Assembly: GCA_002316275.1 (NCBI GenBank)
Contig: DCDE01000007.1
Coordinates: forward strand, 10,521 to 74,520
Direction of reading: 5' to 3'
DNA length: 64,000 nt
DNA from: Caldifarciminota bacterium UBA1063
Lineage (GTDB): Bacteria > Hydrothermota > Hydrothermia > UBA1063
The notes beneath the pieces were generated by a model that did not search any database, had not been told where the DNA came from, and was given only the letters and a program-made list of their open reading frames with translations. Shown one piece after another: positions 37,137 to 45,471 of the stretch. A program made the position numbers and the translations under genes. The first letter of the stretch is position 1, and each line of letters opens with the position of its first letter.

Positions 37137-37925
37137 TTATATTTTCTCGATTCTATATGCATCAATTTGCTCCTTACCCCTAAATTTTGTAATTTTTCCC
37201 TCGATTTTAAGTTTCATACCGGGGGTGAAATTGTGGTGACCCTTTATATAAACTCTCATGCCATCTTCGAGGTAGATTATAGTGTAAGGCCTTCCTCGTT
37301 GAGATATTTTCTTTTCCACAGTTTTCGCAACACCAATGAATACTGTCTTATCTGTATCAAAGTATGTGGGATTTCTATATGTTGCTTTAGACCAAAGGGT
37401 GTTAAAATAACTTTTAAATTCTTTTGAGACCTTTTTACTTTCAATGAGCACATTGCTCTCGTTGTTCTCACTTAGTCCGTAGTGTGTCCAGTTTGTGGAG
37501 CCTACTAAAACGAATTTTGAATCAATAATAACGAATTTTGCATGCGTGGTTTTATCTCTATTGTCAAATTTTATTTCAATATTCCTATGAGAGAGTTGTT
37601 TGGAAATTCTTCTCAGCGACTCAGAGAAATTGGAGCCGAGGTAGTTTTCACCTCCTTCCATTAGTATTTTTATACGTACGCCTCCTTCCGCTTTTTTGCG
37701 TAGGATGTGTACTAAGTCATTCGAGTAACTTGCAGGATAATCAGGGTAATAAGAGAATTGAAACATACATATAATAATTTCTTTTTTGCTTTGTTCTATA
37801 AGGGTTTTTACTGATTCATAGTACGATGCATTGAATAGAGGCTTTACCTTTGCATTTTCATCTACATACCCTTCCCTGACTCCACCTGAGCTAAGGAGCA
37901 AAGAGATCAAAAAGATTAACCTCAT
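37137..37925 (-). CDS. Secreted phospholipase D-like protein with C-terminal OB-fold
   Basis: 262 residues. Signal peptide (MRLIFLISLLLSSGG), then a single PLD domain (~30-175) with the HKD motif THAKFVIIDSKFVLVGSTNWT and IICMFQFSYY. Residues ~195-262 (IGVAKTVEKKISQRGR, PGMKLKIEGKITKFRGKEQIDA) form an OB-fold of the nucleic-acid-binding kind. Single-HKD secreted enzymes of this size are usually nucleases that act as dimers, so an extracellular or periplasmic nuclease is likely. The ATG follows a TAAAAT -10 by 6 nt with no ribosome binding site. Confidence 0.85.
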   Translation of the reverse strand: MRLIFLISLLLSSGGVREGYVDENAKVKPLFNASYYESVKTLIEQSKKEIIICMFQFSYYPDYPASYSNDLVHILRKKAEGGVRIKILMEGGENYLGSNFSESLRRISKQLSHRNIEIKFDNRDKTTHAKFVIIDSKFVLVGSTNWTHYGLSENNESNVLIESKKVSKEFKSYFNTLWSKATYRNPTYFDTDKTVFIGVAKTVEKKISQRGRPYTIIYLEDGMRVYIKGHHNFTPGMKLKIEGKITKFRGKEQIDAYRIEKI

Positions 37926-37931
37926 TACAAA

Positions 37932-37960
37932 ATTTTAAAGTCGGAAACTCGTTTACTAAA
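37932..37960 (-). promoter_or_regulatory. Possible leaderless promoter of the PLD-tldDE-alr-dnaB operon
   Basis: Minus strand TAAAAT (37932-37937) ends 6 nt before ATG 37925; a -35 candidate TTTAGT (37955-37960, spacer 17) is weak. Confidence 0.45.
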
Positions 37961-37965
37961 AATCT

Positions 37966-37994
37966 TTGAAAGGCCAGAGGAACAATTATATAAT
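37966..37994 (+). promoter_or_regulatory. Predicted promoter of the beta-barrel gene
   Basis: TTGAAA (37966-37971), 17-bp spacer, perfect TATAAT (37989-37994). Followed by a short leader carrying AAGGAGG before ATG 38013. It is the strongest sigma70-like match in the window. Confidence 0.75.
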
Positions 37995-38012
37995 TTATTA
38001 AAAGGAGGTCAG

Positions 38013-39668
38013 ATGTCCCAGATTTTGATAATTTTACTATTTACGCAATTCAACCCTTGGGGTGAGCTTGAGGATGTGTATTCTCCAAGGTATTTTTCTA
38101 CTGGTTTCCTAATGAAAGATGCTGAAGAGTACATTATTAACCCTTCGTATCTCTTTTTACTTGGGAATTCTCATCTTTTCACGAATTTAAAAGCCTTCGT
38201 TAATTTCGATAATCGGTTTGTATTTGGTGGAAACCTGAATACGGATCCATTGAGAGAGGGAGCAAGTTTAAAGATAGGGGGCGGGAAAATTCCTCTTGAA
38301 AACATATTGGGGTTCAGAGGATATTCTAGAAAGGATACGGTAGAATTTTTAGACGAGGACGCAGATGGTGTATTTGATAAGACTTTTCTCAAGAAATTTG
38401 AAACGAACGGAGATTCGAGTTTATTTGATCTTTCAGGATATGTAGGCGTTCAGTTTCTCTTCGATGAGTGGTTCATATCAGGTTCACTCACCAAATTGCA
38501 ATCGAACTCGGATGTAGAATATCCGGGTGATCTGGCTAACCCAATGGGTTACTTCGCTTACAGAGAAATTGAAGTAACCAGCCCTGACAACAATTTCATA
38601 AGACTTGTCGAAGGTAATGGAGATTACCTAAAGAAGACAGATTCAAACATGAGTCATGTGAGGCTTGGAGGTGGAGTTTTCCTTAACGAGTCGTCCTTTG
38701 TTAGTGTACTTCTTGGATACAGAATTCTTGAGAACCGGTTGTCAAGTGGGAAGTATTATTCATTTATGACTGATTATGATACCACGCGACAAGAAGTTCA
38801 CCTTCTCTACGATCAAGCCAGGATAGATGAAGAAAATTCCTTGGAAGGGAACGGGGTTTCAATTGGAGTAGATTATTTTGGTGAGAAACGCGGGAATTTT
38901 AGAGAAATAAACTTTCTTTTTGTTAGAGATCACCAAGATCCCGATACTATATGGGATCTCAGGAGCACATATACTGGTATTTTTAATACAATAGTTGATT
39001 CGGCTGATACTTTTCTTGCCACTTATGATAGTACTATGTACCAAGAGAAACATTATACGAGCTCTAGAGGAAAGGTTACTAACTATTTTCGAGGAGCATA
39101 TTCGGAGCTTATCAACATTAGTGAAAACGTAAGAATTGCCTTTGGGGTGAATGGGTATTTCAAGTACACAAATTTTCCAAAGACGTACGGCTTTTTGGAC
39201 TCCACTGAGGTCATTTCAAGTGATGGAGACTCTTTGTCAAATGGTCCTGAAGACTATGAAAGGTATATATTCTACAGGTTAAAAGGTTCTTTGAAGGAGG
39301 AAGAGAAGATCTATTCTTTACAAATACCGTTTGGGATCGAATTAAATCCGTTTGGATATAATAAAATTAAGTTAAGAGCGGGTAGCATTTATAATTTTAC
39401 TCACGCGGAATCAAAGTCTGAAGAAATCTATAATCCTATTGGCACTGCCGTAGATAGTACCTTTTGGGAAGACTCTACATCAACTGTGGCTACATGGCGT
39501 ATTCCTGAATCACGACGTTCAAATTCACTTCTTGAAGAATATGGTAAAGTTTTTCTTTTTTATGGCTTAAGTATTGAGTTGAATAAGAACATAGAACTAG
39601 CCGCATTTTTCAAAAACGATACACAAAAACTACAGGATGCTAACGTCTCGCTAATAATAAAGTTCTAA
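38013..39668 (+). CDS. Predicted outer-membrane beta-barrel protein
   Basis: 551 residues. A short signal segment, then many alternating amphipathic strands separated by Asp/Asn/Ser-rich loops, and a C-terminal aromatic end (NVSLIIKF) of the type recognised by the barrel-assembly machinery. No plug or receptor domain, no family recognised. It has its own promoter and AAGGAGG and is transcribed alone, divergent from the PLD operon. Its stop codon overlaps the gyrB stop by 4 bp. Confidence 0.7.
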   Translation: MSQILIILLFTQFNPWGELEDVYSPRYFSTGFLMKDAEEYIINPSYLFLLGNSHLFTNLKAFVNFDNRFVFGGNLNTDPLREGASLKIGGGKIPLENILGFRGYSRKDTVEFLDEDADGVFDKTFLKKFETNGDSSLFDLSGYVGVQFLFDEWFISGSLTKLQSNSDVEYPGDLANPMGYFAYREIEVTSPDNNFIRLVEGNGDYLKKTDSNMSHVRLGGGVFLNESSFVSVLLGYRILENRLSSGKYYSFMTDYDTTRQEVHLLYDQARIDEENSLEGNGVSIGVDYFGEKRGNFREINFLFVRDHQDPDTIWDLRSTYTGIFNTIVDSADTFLATYDSTMYQEKHYTSSRGKVTNYFRGAYSELINISENVRIAFGVNGYFKYTNFPKTYGFLDSTEVISSDGDSLSNGPEDYERYIFYRLKGSLKEEEKIYSLQIPFGIELNPFGYNKIKLRAGSIYNFTHAESKSEEIYNPIGTAVDSTFWEDSTSTVATWRIPESRRSNSLLEEYGKVFLFYGLSIELNKNIELAAFFKNDTQKLQDANVSLIIKF

Positions 39669-41587
39669 ATATCGAGATTTGTGACCAATGAAGCATGCTC
39701 CATTATGTATTTCTTCCGTGGTTCTACCTTAGGGCCCATGAGAATGTTTATTAATTTACTTGCCCGAGCAGCATCCTCCAGTGTGATGCGTTTCAGCAGT
39801 CTTTTTTCTGGATCCATGGTAGTTTCCCACAGTTGATCAGGATTCATTTCTCCTAAGCCCTTATACCGCTGAATAGTTACATTTTCTGGTTCATGGACTT
39901 TGAGGAATTCCTGCAATTCTTCTTCAGTATAGATGTACTTTTCTTCTTTTTTCGCCTTTACTTTATACAAGGGTGGCTGCGCAACGAAGATATAACCTGC
40001 TTCGATCAAGGGTTGCATGTATCTGTAAAAGAAAGTTAAGAGAAGCGTCCTGATGTGGGAGCCATCCACATCAGCATCTGTCATAATAATAATCTTAGAA
40101 TACCTTGACTTGTCTGGAGCACATTTCTCATGAACATCAGAGCCTATCGCATGAATTAATATACTTATTTGCTCGTTTTCCAGTACTTTCTCAATACTTG
40201 CCTTTTCGATGTTCAGTGTTTTCCCCCTTAAGGGCAATATTGCTTGAAATTCCCTATTCCTTCCCTGTTTGGCAGAGCCGCCTGCAGATTCACCCTCGAC
40301 AATGAATAATTCGGCCCTGCTTCTATCTTTTGTGGTACAATCGGCAAGTTTTCCAGCAAGCCCGTTACTGTCAAAGGAACTCTTTTTCCTTTCAAGCTCC
40401 TTTGCCTTTCTCGCCGCTTCTCTCGCTCTTTGGGTTTGAAGGCACTTTTCTATGATGATTCTTGCATCAACTGGATTCTCTTCGAGATATCTAGTAAATT
40501 CTTCGTAAACGATGGACGTAACGAGCCCCCCGATATATGTATTTCCAAGTTTAGTTTTTGTCTGACCTTCAAACTGTGGATCAGGTAACTTGACATGTAT
40601 TATTGCCGTTAGACCTTCGCGTAGATCCTCTCCCGCAAACGATTGATTCTCTTTAATAAAGTTGTTTCTTCTTGCGAAATCATTGATTGCGCGGGTGAGT
40701 CCGGCACGAAGCCCTGTCACGTGCGTACCGTGTTCTGTTGTGTTGATTGTATTAGCGAAAGAGATGAGAGTTTCTTCATATCCCTTGTTATACTCTAATG
40801 CCACCTCTATTTCAACATTTTCTGTTTCAAACTTTCGAAATTGGTAAAAGGGTTTTTCATTTATAACATATTGACCCTCATCGAGTTCTTTCAAAAATTC
40901 TCTTAACCCACCTTCAAAAAGGTATTCAGCGGATGCCCCCGTTCTTTCGTCCTTTATTTTAATTTTGGTGCCCTTGACGAGATACGCAAGCTCTTTTAAT
41001 CTTTCACTGAGAAGTTCATAATCAAAGGATACATTCTTAAATATTTCGCTATCCGCCTTGAACGTTACTTCAGTCCCATGTTCCTCAGTCTCACCTATTT
41101 CTTGAAGATCCATAATTTTCTTGCCACGCGAAAATACTATTCTATATATCTTACCATCCCTGAATATCTTTGCTTCAAAATACTCTGAGAGTGCATTAAC
41201 TACAGATGCACCAACACCGTGCAAACCTCCTGAAATGGCATAAGCTTTGGATCCAAATTTTCCACCTGCATGAAGATGTGAGAAGACTATTTCAACCGCT
41301 GGTACACCTTCCTCTGGGTGTTTGTCAACTGGAACACCTCTTCCATTATCTTTGATCGTAATTGTTACATCGTCTCTAATTGTAACGCTTATTTCGGTAC
41401 AAAAGCCCGCAAGAGCCTCGTCTATAGCGTTGTCAACAATTTCGTAAACCAGGTGGTGAAAACCCTGCTTTGAGGTATCCCCGATGTACATTGCAGGGCG
41501 CATTCTGACTCCTTCAAGTCCTTTGAGAACTTTTATTTCTCTTGCAGTGTAGTTATTTTGTTCTTCTGAGAATTTCTTCTCGTCCAT
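39665..41587 (-). CDS. gyrB: DNA gyrase subunit B
   Basis: 640 residues. GHKL ATPase (VDNAIDEALAG, DNGRGVPV, GGLHGVGASVVNALS), transducer domain, and TOPRIM with EGESAGGSAKQGRNREFQ and DADVDGSHIRTLL, then the C-terminal GLGEMNPDQLWETTMDPE motif. ParE cannot be fully excluded, but the recF-dciA-gyrB order supports GyrB. GGGAGG precedes the ATG, which shares its A with the dciA stop (TAATG). Confidence 0.94.
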   Translation of the reverse strand: MDEKKFSEEQNNYTAREIKVLKGLEGVRMRPAMYIGDTSKQGFHHLVYEIVDNAIDEALAGFCTEISVTIRDDVTITIKDNGRGVPVDKHPEEGVPAVEIVFSHLHAGGKFGSKAYAISGGLHGVGASVVNALSEYFEAKIFRDGKIYRIVFSRGKKIMDLQEIGETEEHGTEVTFKADSEIFKNVSFDYELLSERLKELAYLVKGTKIKIKDERTGASAEYLFEGGLREFLKELDEGQYVINEKPFYQFRKFETENVEIEVALEYNKGYEETLISFANTINTTEHGTHVTGLRAGLTRAINDFARRNNFIKENQSFAGEDLREGLTAIIHVKLPDPQFEGQTKTKLGNTYIGGLVTSIVYEEFTRYLEENPVDARIIIEKCLQTQRAREAARKAKELERKKSSFDSNGLAGKLADCTTKDRSRAELFIVEGESAGGSAKQGRNREFQAILPLRGKTLNIEKASIEKVLENEQISILIHAIGSDVHEKCAPDKSRYSKIIIMTDADVDGSHIRTLLLTFFYRYMQPLIEAGYIFVAQPPLYKVKAKKEEKYIYTEEELQEFLKVHEPENVTIQRYKGLGEMNPDQLWETTMDPEKRLLKRITLEDAARASKLINILMGPKVEPRKKYIMEHASLVTNLDI

Positions 41588-41874
41588 TATAACCTCCCCA
41601 CAAACTCCAGATCCTTTGGAAGGTCAACTACCCCATCTTTTGTTAAGATTTCCAGTAGTTCGACCTTCTTTATAAAAAGCTCGTTCCTTAAAGTTGCGCT
41701 CTTGATTTCAACGACCAAATTATCTCCTTTTACTTTTATTTTCCCAATATGTTCTGCACCGTATTTGCTGCATAGATAATCCCTGAGGATAGAAGCTTTC
41801 TCATAAAGCGTAGCAGCTTTCCCAACCCCCAGGTTCTCTATAATCTTTTTAATCGGTTCTTCTAAATTTTTCAT
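41587..41874 (-). CDS. dciA: DciA-like protein (DUF721)
   Basis: 95 residues. Small DUF721 domain (ASILRDYLCSKYGAEHIGKI, KGDNLVVEIKSATLRNELFIKK), the family that loads the replicative helicase in most bacteria lacking DnaC. The position between recF and gyrB is typical. Start overlaps the recF stop (ATGA). Short but complete for the minimal form. Confidence 0.85.
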   Translation of the reverse strand: MKNLEEPIKKIIENLGVGKAATLYEKASILRDYLCSKYGAEHIGKIKVKGDNLVVEIKSATLRNELFIKKVELLEILTKDGVVDLPKDLEFVGRL

Positions 41875-42881
41875 AGCGTAATTACGTTGTAAGATGTTCT
41901 AAAGTCGTTATCTAAAAAGGGTGCACTGATAAATGTTTGATTCTTTATTAAGTAAGATAAAACGACGTTCATTCCTCGTTTGTCAATTACGCCGAATGGT
42001 TCATCAAGGACTACTATTGAGTCTGGTTTATAAACCGTTAAAAAAGTAAAAAAGAATGCGAGTATACTCAATCTCTTTTCACCTTCAGAACCAAAGATTT
42101 TTGCAGGCCTGTCATCGATCATAAACTCGAAATAATCTCGATGGGGTCCATAAATAGAATACCCTATTTCCATTTCTTCGTCTATAAAACGGTAGAGGTG
42201 CATGTCTCCATCCATTGAGGGAATATATGTAACCACAGATGTTTTTCCATTTAAAAATTCTTTAGAAATATTTTTGTAGGGAATATTAATTTTCTCAATG
42301 AAGCTTGCCCTCTCTCTTACGATTTGCTTAGTCAATTCTTCCTGTTTCCCATTCCACGGGCCGAGTTCGGCAACTTTTTTCTCGCGTAAAAGGAAGTTTT
42401 TATTTTCGATAACTTTTTTATAGTCTATCAAGAGGTTCATATATGAAGGGCTTGCAATGGAGATCAATCTGTTTATCATATTTCTTCTTTCTGATGGGGG
42501 CCCATCTATGATTTCTTGATCCCTATCAGTTGAGATTAGGCTTGGGAGAAAAGAAAAGAGGCGGCTGCTCCTTTCCATTTGCTTTTTGTTAAGATAAATC
42601 TTTTTCAATCCTAATTCCTGCTCGTAAATTACCTCGATTTCATGCCTCAATTCATCTCTAAAGATATTGCCCTCGATTCTAAAGAATTTTTCTCCCAAGG
42701 AAATTACATCTTTGTCTGCAACCTTTCTGAAAGACTTAGCCTGAGAAAGGTACCCAATAGCCTCAAGTATGTTAGTCTTGCCGCTTCCATTCGGCCCTAT
42801 GATAAAGTTTAAGCCATCTTCAAACTTAAAATTCTTCTCATGAAAATTCCTGAAAAATGTAAGCGAAATATCAACTAACAT
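41871..42881 (-). CDS. recF: DNA replication and repair protein RecF
   Basis: 336 residues, slightly shorter than usual. SMC-like ATPase: Walker A IIGPNGSGKTN (27-37), signature FGSEGEKRLSILA, Walker B VVLDEPFGVID. Loads RecA at gaps with RecO and RecR. It leads the recF-dciA-gyrB operon and has no ribosome binding site; TAAAAT lies 6 nt before the ATG. Confidence 0.92.
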   Translation of the reverse strand: MLVDISLTFFRNFHEKNFKFEDGLNFIIGPNGSGKTNILEAIGYLSQAKSFRKVADKDVISLGEKFFRIEGNIFRDELRHEIEVIYEQELGLKKIYLNKKQMERSSRLFSFLPSLISTDRDQEIIDGPPSERRNMINRLISIASPSYMNLLIDYKKVIENKNFLLREKKVAELGPWNGKQEELTKQIVRERASFIEKINIPYKNISKEFLNGKTSVVTYIPSMDGDMHLYRFIDEEMEIGYSIYGPHRDYFEFMIDDRPAKIFGSEGEKRLSILAFFFTFLTVYKPDSIVVLDEPFGVIDKRGMNVVLSYLIKNQTFISAPFLDNDFRTSYNVITL

Positions 42882-42887
42882 TTTATA

Positions 42888-42916
42888 ATTTTAAAGCAAA
42901 ATCCTTGAAAATTCAA
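42888..42916 (-). promoter_or_regulatory. Predicted leaderless promoter of recF
   Basis: Minus strand TTGAAT (42911-42916), spacer 17, TAAAAT (42888-42893), 6 nt to ATG 42881. Its -35 lies inside the spacer of the divergent DUF763 promoter. Confidence 0.7.
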
Positions 42917-42933
42917 TGTAATCAGCGTATATT
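42905..42933 (+). promoter_or_regulatory. Predicted leaderless promoter of the DUF763 gene
   Basis: TTGAAA (42905-42910), spacer 17, TATATT (42928-42933), 6 nt to GTG 42940. The -35 boxes of this and the recF promoter are directly abutting, back to back. Confidence 0.7.
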
Positions 42934-42939
42934 TTCACC

Positions 42940-44028
42940 GTGAAAACGGGTGATATAGTTCTTCCTTTACACAGTGGAAAGGCTCCTAAATGGCTTATGG
43001 AGCGGATGATCAAGCTTTCACGAAGCATTATTTATCTTATGACCGTTGAATTTGGGAGGAGTGAAGTCCTGCGAAGGCTGTCAGACCCATTGTGGTTTCA
43101 ATCTCTGGGCTGTTTGCTCGGTTTTGACTGGCATTCATCGGGATTGACTACGACGGTTACCTATGCAATTAAAGAAGGTCTAAGGCAATATGAGGATGAA
43201 TTAGGCATATTTGTTGCTGGAGGGAAAGGTAAGCATTCTTTACTTGTGCCTGATGAGGTAGGAAAGACTGCAGAGAAGCATGGAGTTGATGCAGAAAAAG
43301 TTGTTTATGCAAGTAAAATGTCTGCGAAAGTAGACACGGTTTTGCTCCAAGACGGGTACAATCTATATCACCACGTTATCATCTATACCAAGGAAGGACT
43401 TTGGTGTGTAGTCCAGCAGGGAATGAATGAAAAACTCGGAACTGCGAGGCGTTACCATTGGCTTTCAGAAAATGTGAAAAGTTTTGTAGAAGAACCACAT
43501 GCAGGCATTATCTCAGATCGAAGGGAGGAATCGGTACTTAATATTACGTCTAGGGATTCGTTAAGTTCCAAGGAAGTAATCCTTGACTTAGTAAAGAAAC
43601 CTCCAGATCAAATTGTTAGCCTTTACAGTAAAGCGCTCTCTTATAGGATGCCTTCAAGGCATTATATAAGTTTGAAGGATATGAAACCTGATAATCTTAA
43701 GAAGACATTACTCAAAACATATGAAACCCCTCCTCAAGACTTTGAGGCGCTCACTGCCATGCGTGGATTAGGTCCTATGAGTATGAGGGCCCTCGCCCTT
43801 ATATCTGATGTACTTTTTGGAGCCAGGCCCAGTTATGAGGATCCCACACTGTATAGCTTCGCTCATGGTGGCAAGGATGGTTACCCTTATTTTGTGAGAA
43901 GAGATATCTATGATAAATCTATTGAATTACTTGAGATAGCTATAAGAAACGCAAAGCTTGGACAAAGAGAGGAACTTGAAACGTTGAGAAAATTGCCTAA
44001 ATTATTTCCTTTTTATAAGGCTCCTTAA
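42940..44028 (+). CDS. DUF763 domain-containing protein
   Basis: 362 residues from a GTG start with no ribosome binding site (leaderless promoter upstream). Recognised as DUF763 by LPLHSGKAPKWL, GFDWHSSGLTTTVTYAI, VQQGMNEKLGTARRYHWLS and a C-terminal TAMRGLGPMSMRALALISD, a helix-hairpin-helix-like stretch that suggests DNA contact. The family is common in archaea and thermophiles and has no assigned function. Its neighbours recF (divergent) and nfo (convergent) suggest a genome-maintenance role; that is inference. Confidence 0.85.
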   Translation: MKTGDIVLPLHSGKAPKWLMERMIKLSRSIIYLMTVEFGRSEVLRRLSDPLWFQSLGCLLGFDWHSSGLTTTVTYAIKEGLRQYEDELGIFVAGGKGKHSLLVPDEVGKTAEKHGVDAEKVVYASKMSAKVDTVLLQDGYNLYHHVIIYTKEGLWCVVQQGMNEKLGTARRYHWLSENVKSFVEEPHAGIISDRREESVLNITSRDSLSSKEVILDLVKKPPDQIVSLYSKALSYRMPSRHYISLKDMKPDNLKKTLLKTYETPPQDFEALTAMRGLGPMSMRALALISDVLFGARPSYEDPTLYSFAHGGKDGYPYFVRRDIYDKSIELLEIAIRNAKLGQREELETLRKLPKLFPFYKAP

Positions 44029-44838
44029 AACCGTTAAGTTCTCTTCGTAAAATTCTTCAGCGCCAGGCGTTTCGAGAAGCATAGGGTGTTCTTCAAATCG
44101 TTGGTCATTTAAAATAAATTCGAAAGCTTTTAGTCCAATATGGCCCTTGCCAATATGCTCGTGTCTATCAACATTTGAACCGAGCGCCGTTTTTGAGTCA
44201 TTTAGGTGAAAGCACATGAGTTTCTCAATTCCTATAGTCCTATTAAATTCATCAAAACTTCGAAAGTAACTTTCTTCATCTCTAATGTCATAGCCAGATT
44301 CAAACGCGTGGGCAGTATCAAAACATACTCCAATACGTTCCTTTTTTTCAACAAGGTCTATAATGCTGCGAATTTCTTCAAATCTCCTTCCAATTGTATT
44401 TCCCTGTCCAGCAGTAATTTCGATTAAAAAGGTTACCTCTCCAACTTCGTCAATGGTTAAGTTCAAGCTCTCCGCAATAACACTTATACCTTCTTCTCGG
44501 TTAGGGTTTGCCCCAGGATGAAATACAAGGTAGGGGACTCCAAGAGCTTTAGCGCGAAGTGCCTCATCAATAAACGCATCTCTTGACTTCTCGAGGATTT
44601 CGCTTTTCTGTGATCCGAGATTTATGAGGTAAGAATCATGAATTACAGGCTTTTTTATATTGAATTTAATTATATTCTGCCTGAAACTCTCAACTTTCTC
44701 GGGTTCTAATTCTTTTGATATCCATTGCCTTTGGTTTTTGGAAAATATCTGTATGGACTGGCACTTTAGTTTATAACCTCTTTCAGGTGCTAATTCAATT
44801 CCGCCAGCAATGGAAATATGAGCCCCTAAGAGTCCCAT
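44002..44838 (-). CDS. nfo: Deoxyribonuclease IV (AP endonuclease)
   Basis: 278 residues. TIM-barrel endonuclease with three zinc ions; ligand-bearing motifs include LVFHPGAN, LIEITAGQGNTIGRRFEEI, GVCFDTAHAFESGYD, CFHLNDSK, HEHIGKGHIG and LETPG. Cuts 5' to abasic sites. The 3' end overlaps the DUF763 gene by 27 bp on the opposite strand. It starts 2 nt after the ferritin-like stop. Confidence 0.95.
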   Translation of the reverse strand: MGLLGAHISIAGGIELAPERGYKLKCQSIQIFSKNQRQWISKELEPEKVESFRQNIIKFNIKKPVIHDSYLINLGSQKSEILEKSRDAFIDEALRAKALGVPYLVFHPGANPNREEGISVIAESLNLTIDEVGEVTFLIEITAGQGNTIGRRFEEIRSIIDLVEKKERIGVCFDTAHAFESGYDIRDEESYFRSFDEFNRTIGIEKLMCFHLNDSKTALGSNVDRHEHIGKGHIGLKAFEFILNDQRFEEHPMLLETPGAEEFYEENLTVLRSLIKRK

Positions 44839-44840
44839 GC

Positions 44841-45347
44841 TTATTCCATACTGAATTCGGGTATGTCAAACCAGAATCCCGTTCCTTTTATATAATCGAT
44901 CTGCGCCATAACAAGCTCATAATGAGCCTTTTCCATTGCGTACAGCCTTTTGAGTAAAGTTGCAAGACCTTCGTCTTCTAACGTCGTTGAATAATGTTCG
45001 TAAAGTTCCATAGATTTTTTCTCTTGTTCAAGCGCAATGTCGAGGGCATCAAGTTCATTTAATTCAGTTTTACCATGCTTTTTCTTTTCCCTTCCTTTTA
45101 TGTCAGGTAAAAGTTTTTCAACATCTGACTCAGGAATTTCTAATGTCCTTACATAGATCTTTTCTCCATACTTTTGTCTCAACTCATTTAGCGTAAGAAG
45201 GTGTCTAACTTCCTCTGAAGCGAGTGTGATGAACATGTTTTTACCTGCAGTATCTTTCGTTTTGCGGGCAATGTCAAGATAGCTAAAAATTGCCCCTTTT
45301 TCATTCTCTACAGCAAGGTCTAAAATTGTAATGTTCTTATCTTCCAT
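44841..45347 (-). CDS. Ferritin-like/rubrerythrin-type protein
   Basis: AGGAGG lies 5 nt upstream of ATG 45347, giving 168 residues; the open frame reaches upstream to 45395, but that start overlaps the promoter. Four-helix bundle with ExxH-type iron ligands ENEKGAIFSYLDIAR, ASEEVRHL, EQEKKSMELYEH and AMEKAHYEL. No rubredoxin domain is present, so it is the erythrin-only form. Likely reduces peroxide in an anaerobe. Cotranscribed with nfo, which fits an oxidative-damage pairing. Confidence 0.88.
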   Translation of the reverse strand: MEDKNITILDLAVENEKGAIFSYLDIARKTKDTAGKNMFITLASEEVRHLLTLNELRQKYGEKIYVRTLEIPESDVEKLLPDIKGREKKKHGKTELNELDALDIALEQEKKSMELYEHYSTTLEDEGLATLLKRLYAMEKAHYELVMAQIDYIKGTGFWFDIPEFSME

Positions 45348-45366
45348 AATTTCCTCCTGTGAAACA

Positions 45367-45395
45367 ATTTTCATCCAGGAGCACCGAAACTTCAA
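45367..45395 (-). promoter_or_regulatory. Predicted promoter of the ferritin-like gene and nfo
   Basis: Minus strand TTGAAG (45390-45395), 17-bp spacer, GAAAAT (45367-45372). The leader (~13 nt) carries AGGAGG before ATG 45347. Confidence 0.45.
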
Positions 45396-45471
45396 ATATG
45401 TGCTTACTCTACATGTTCTTTTTCTTCATAATCCGTAACTTAAAGTTTAAAATATTGTGAGGGAGAAAGTG

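Noticed and set aside
45348..45395. Ferritin-like protein starting at 45395
   Set aside because: AGGAGG sits 5 nt before ATG 45347, and the earlier codons coincide with the promoter elements.
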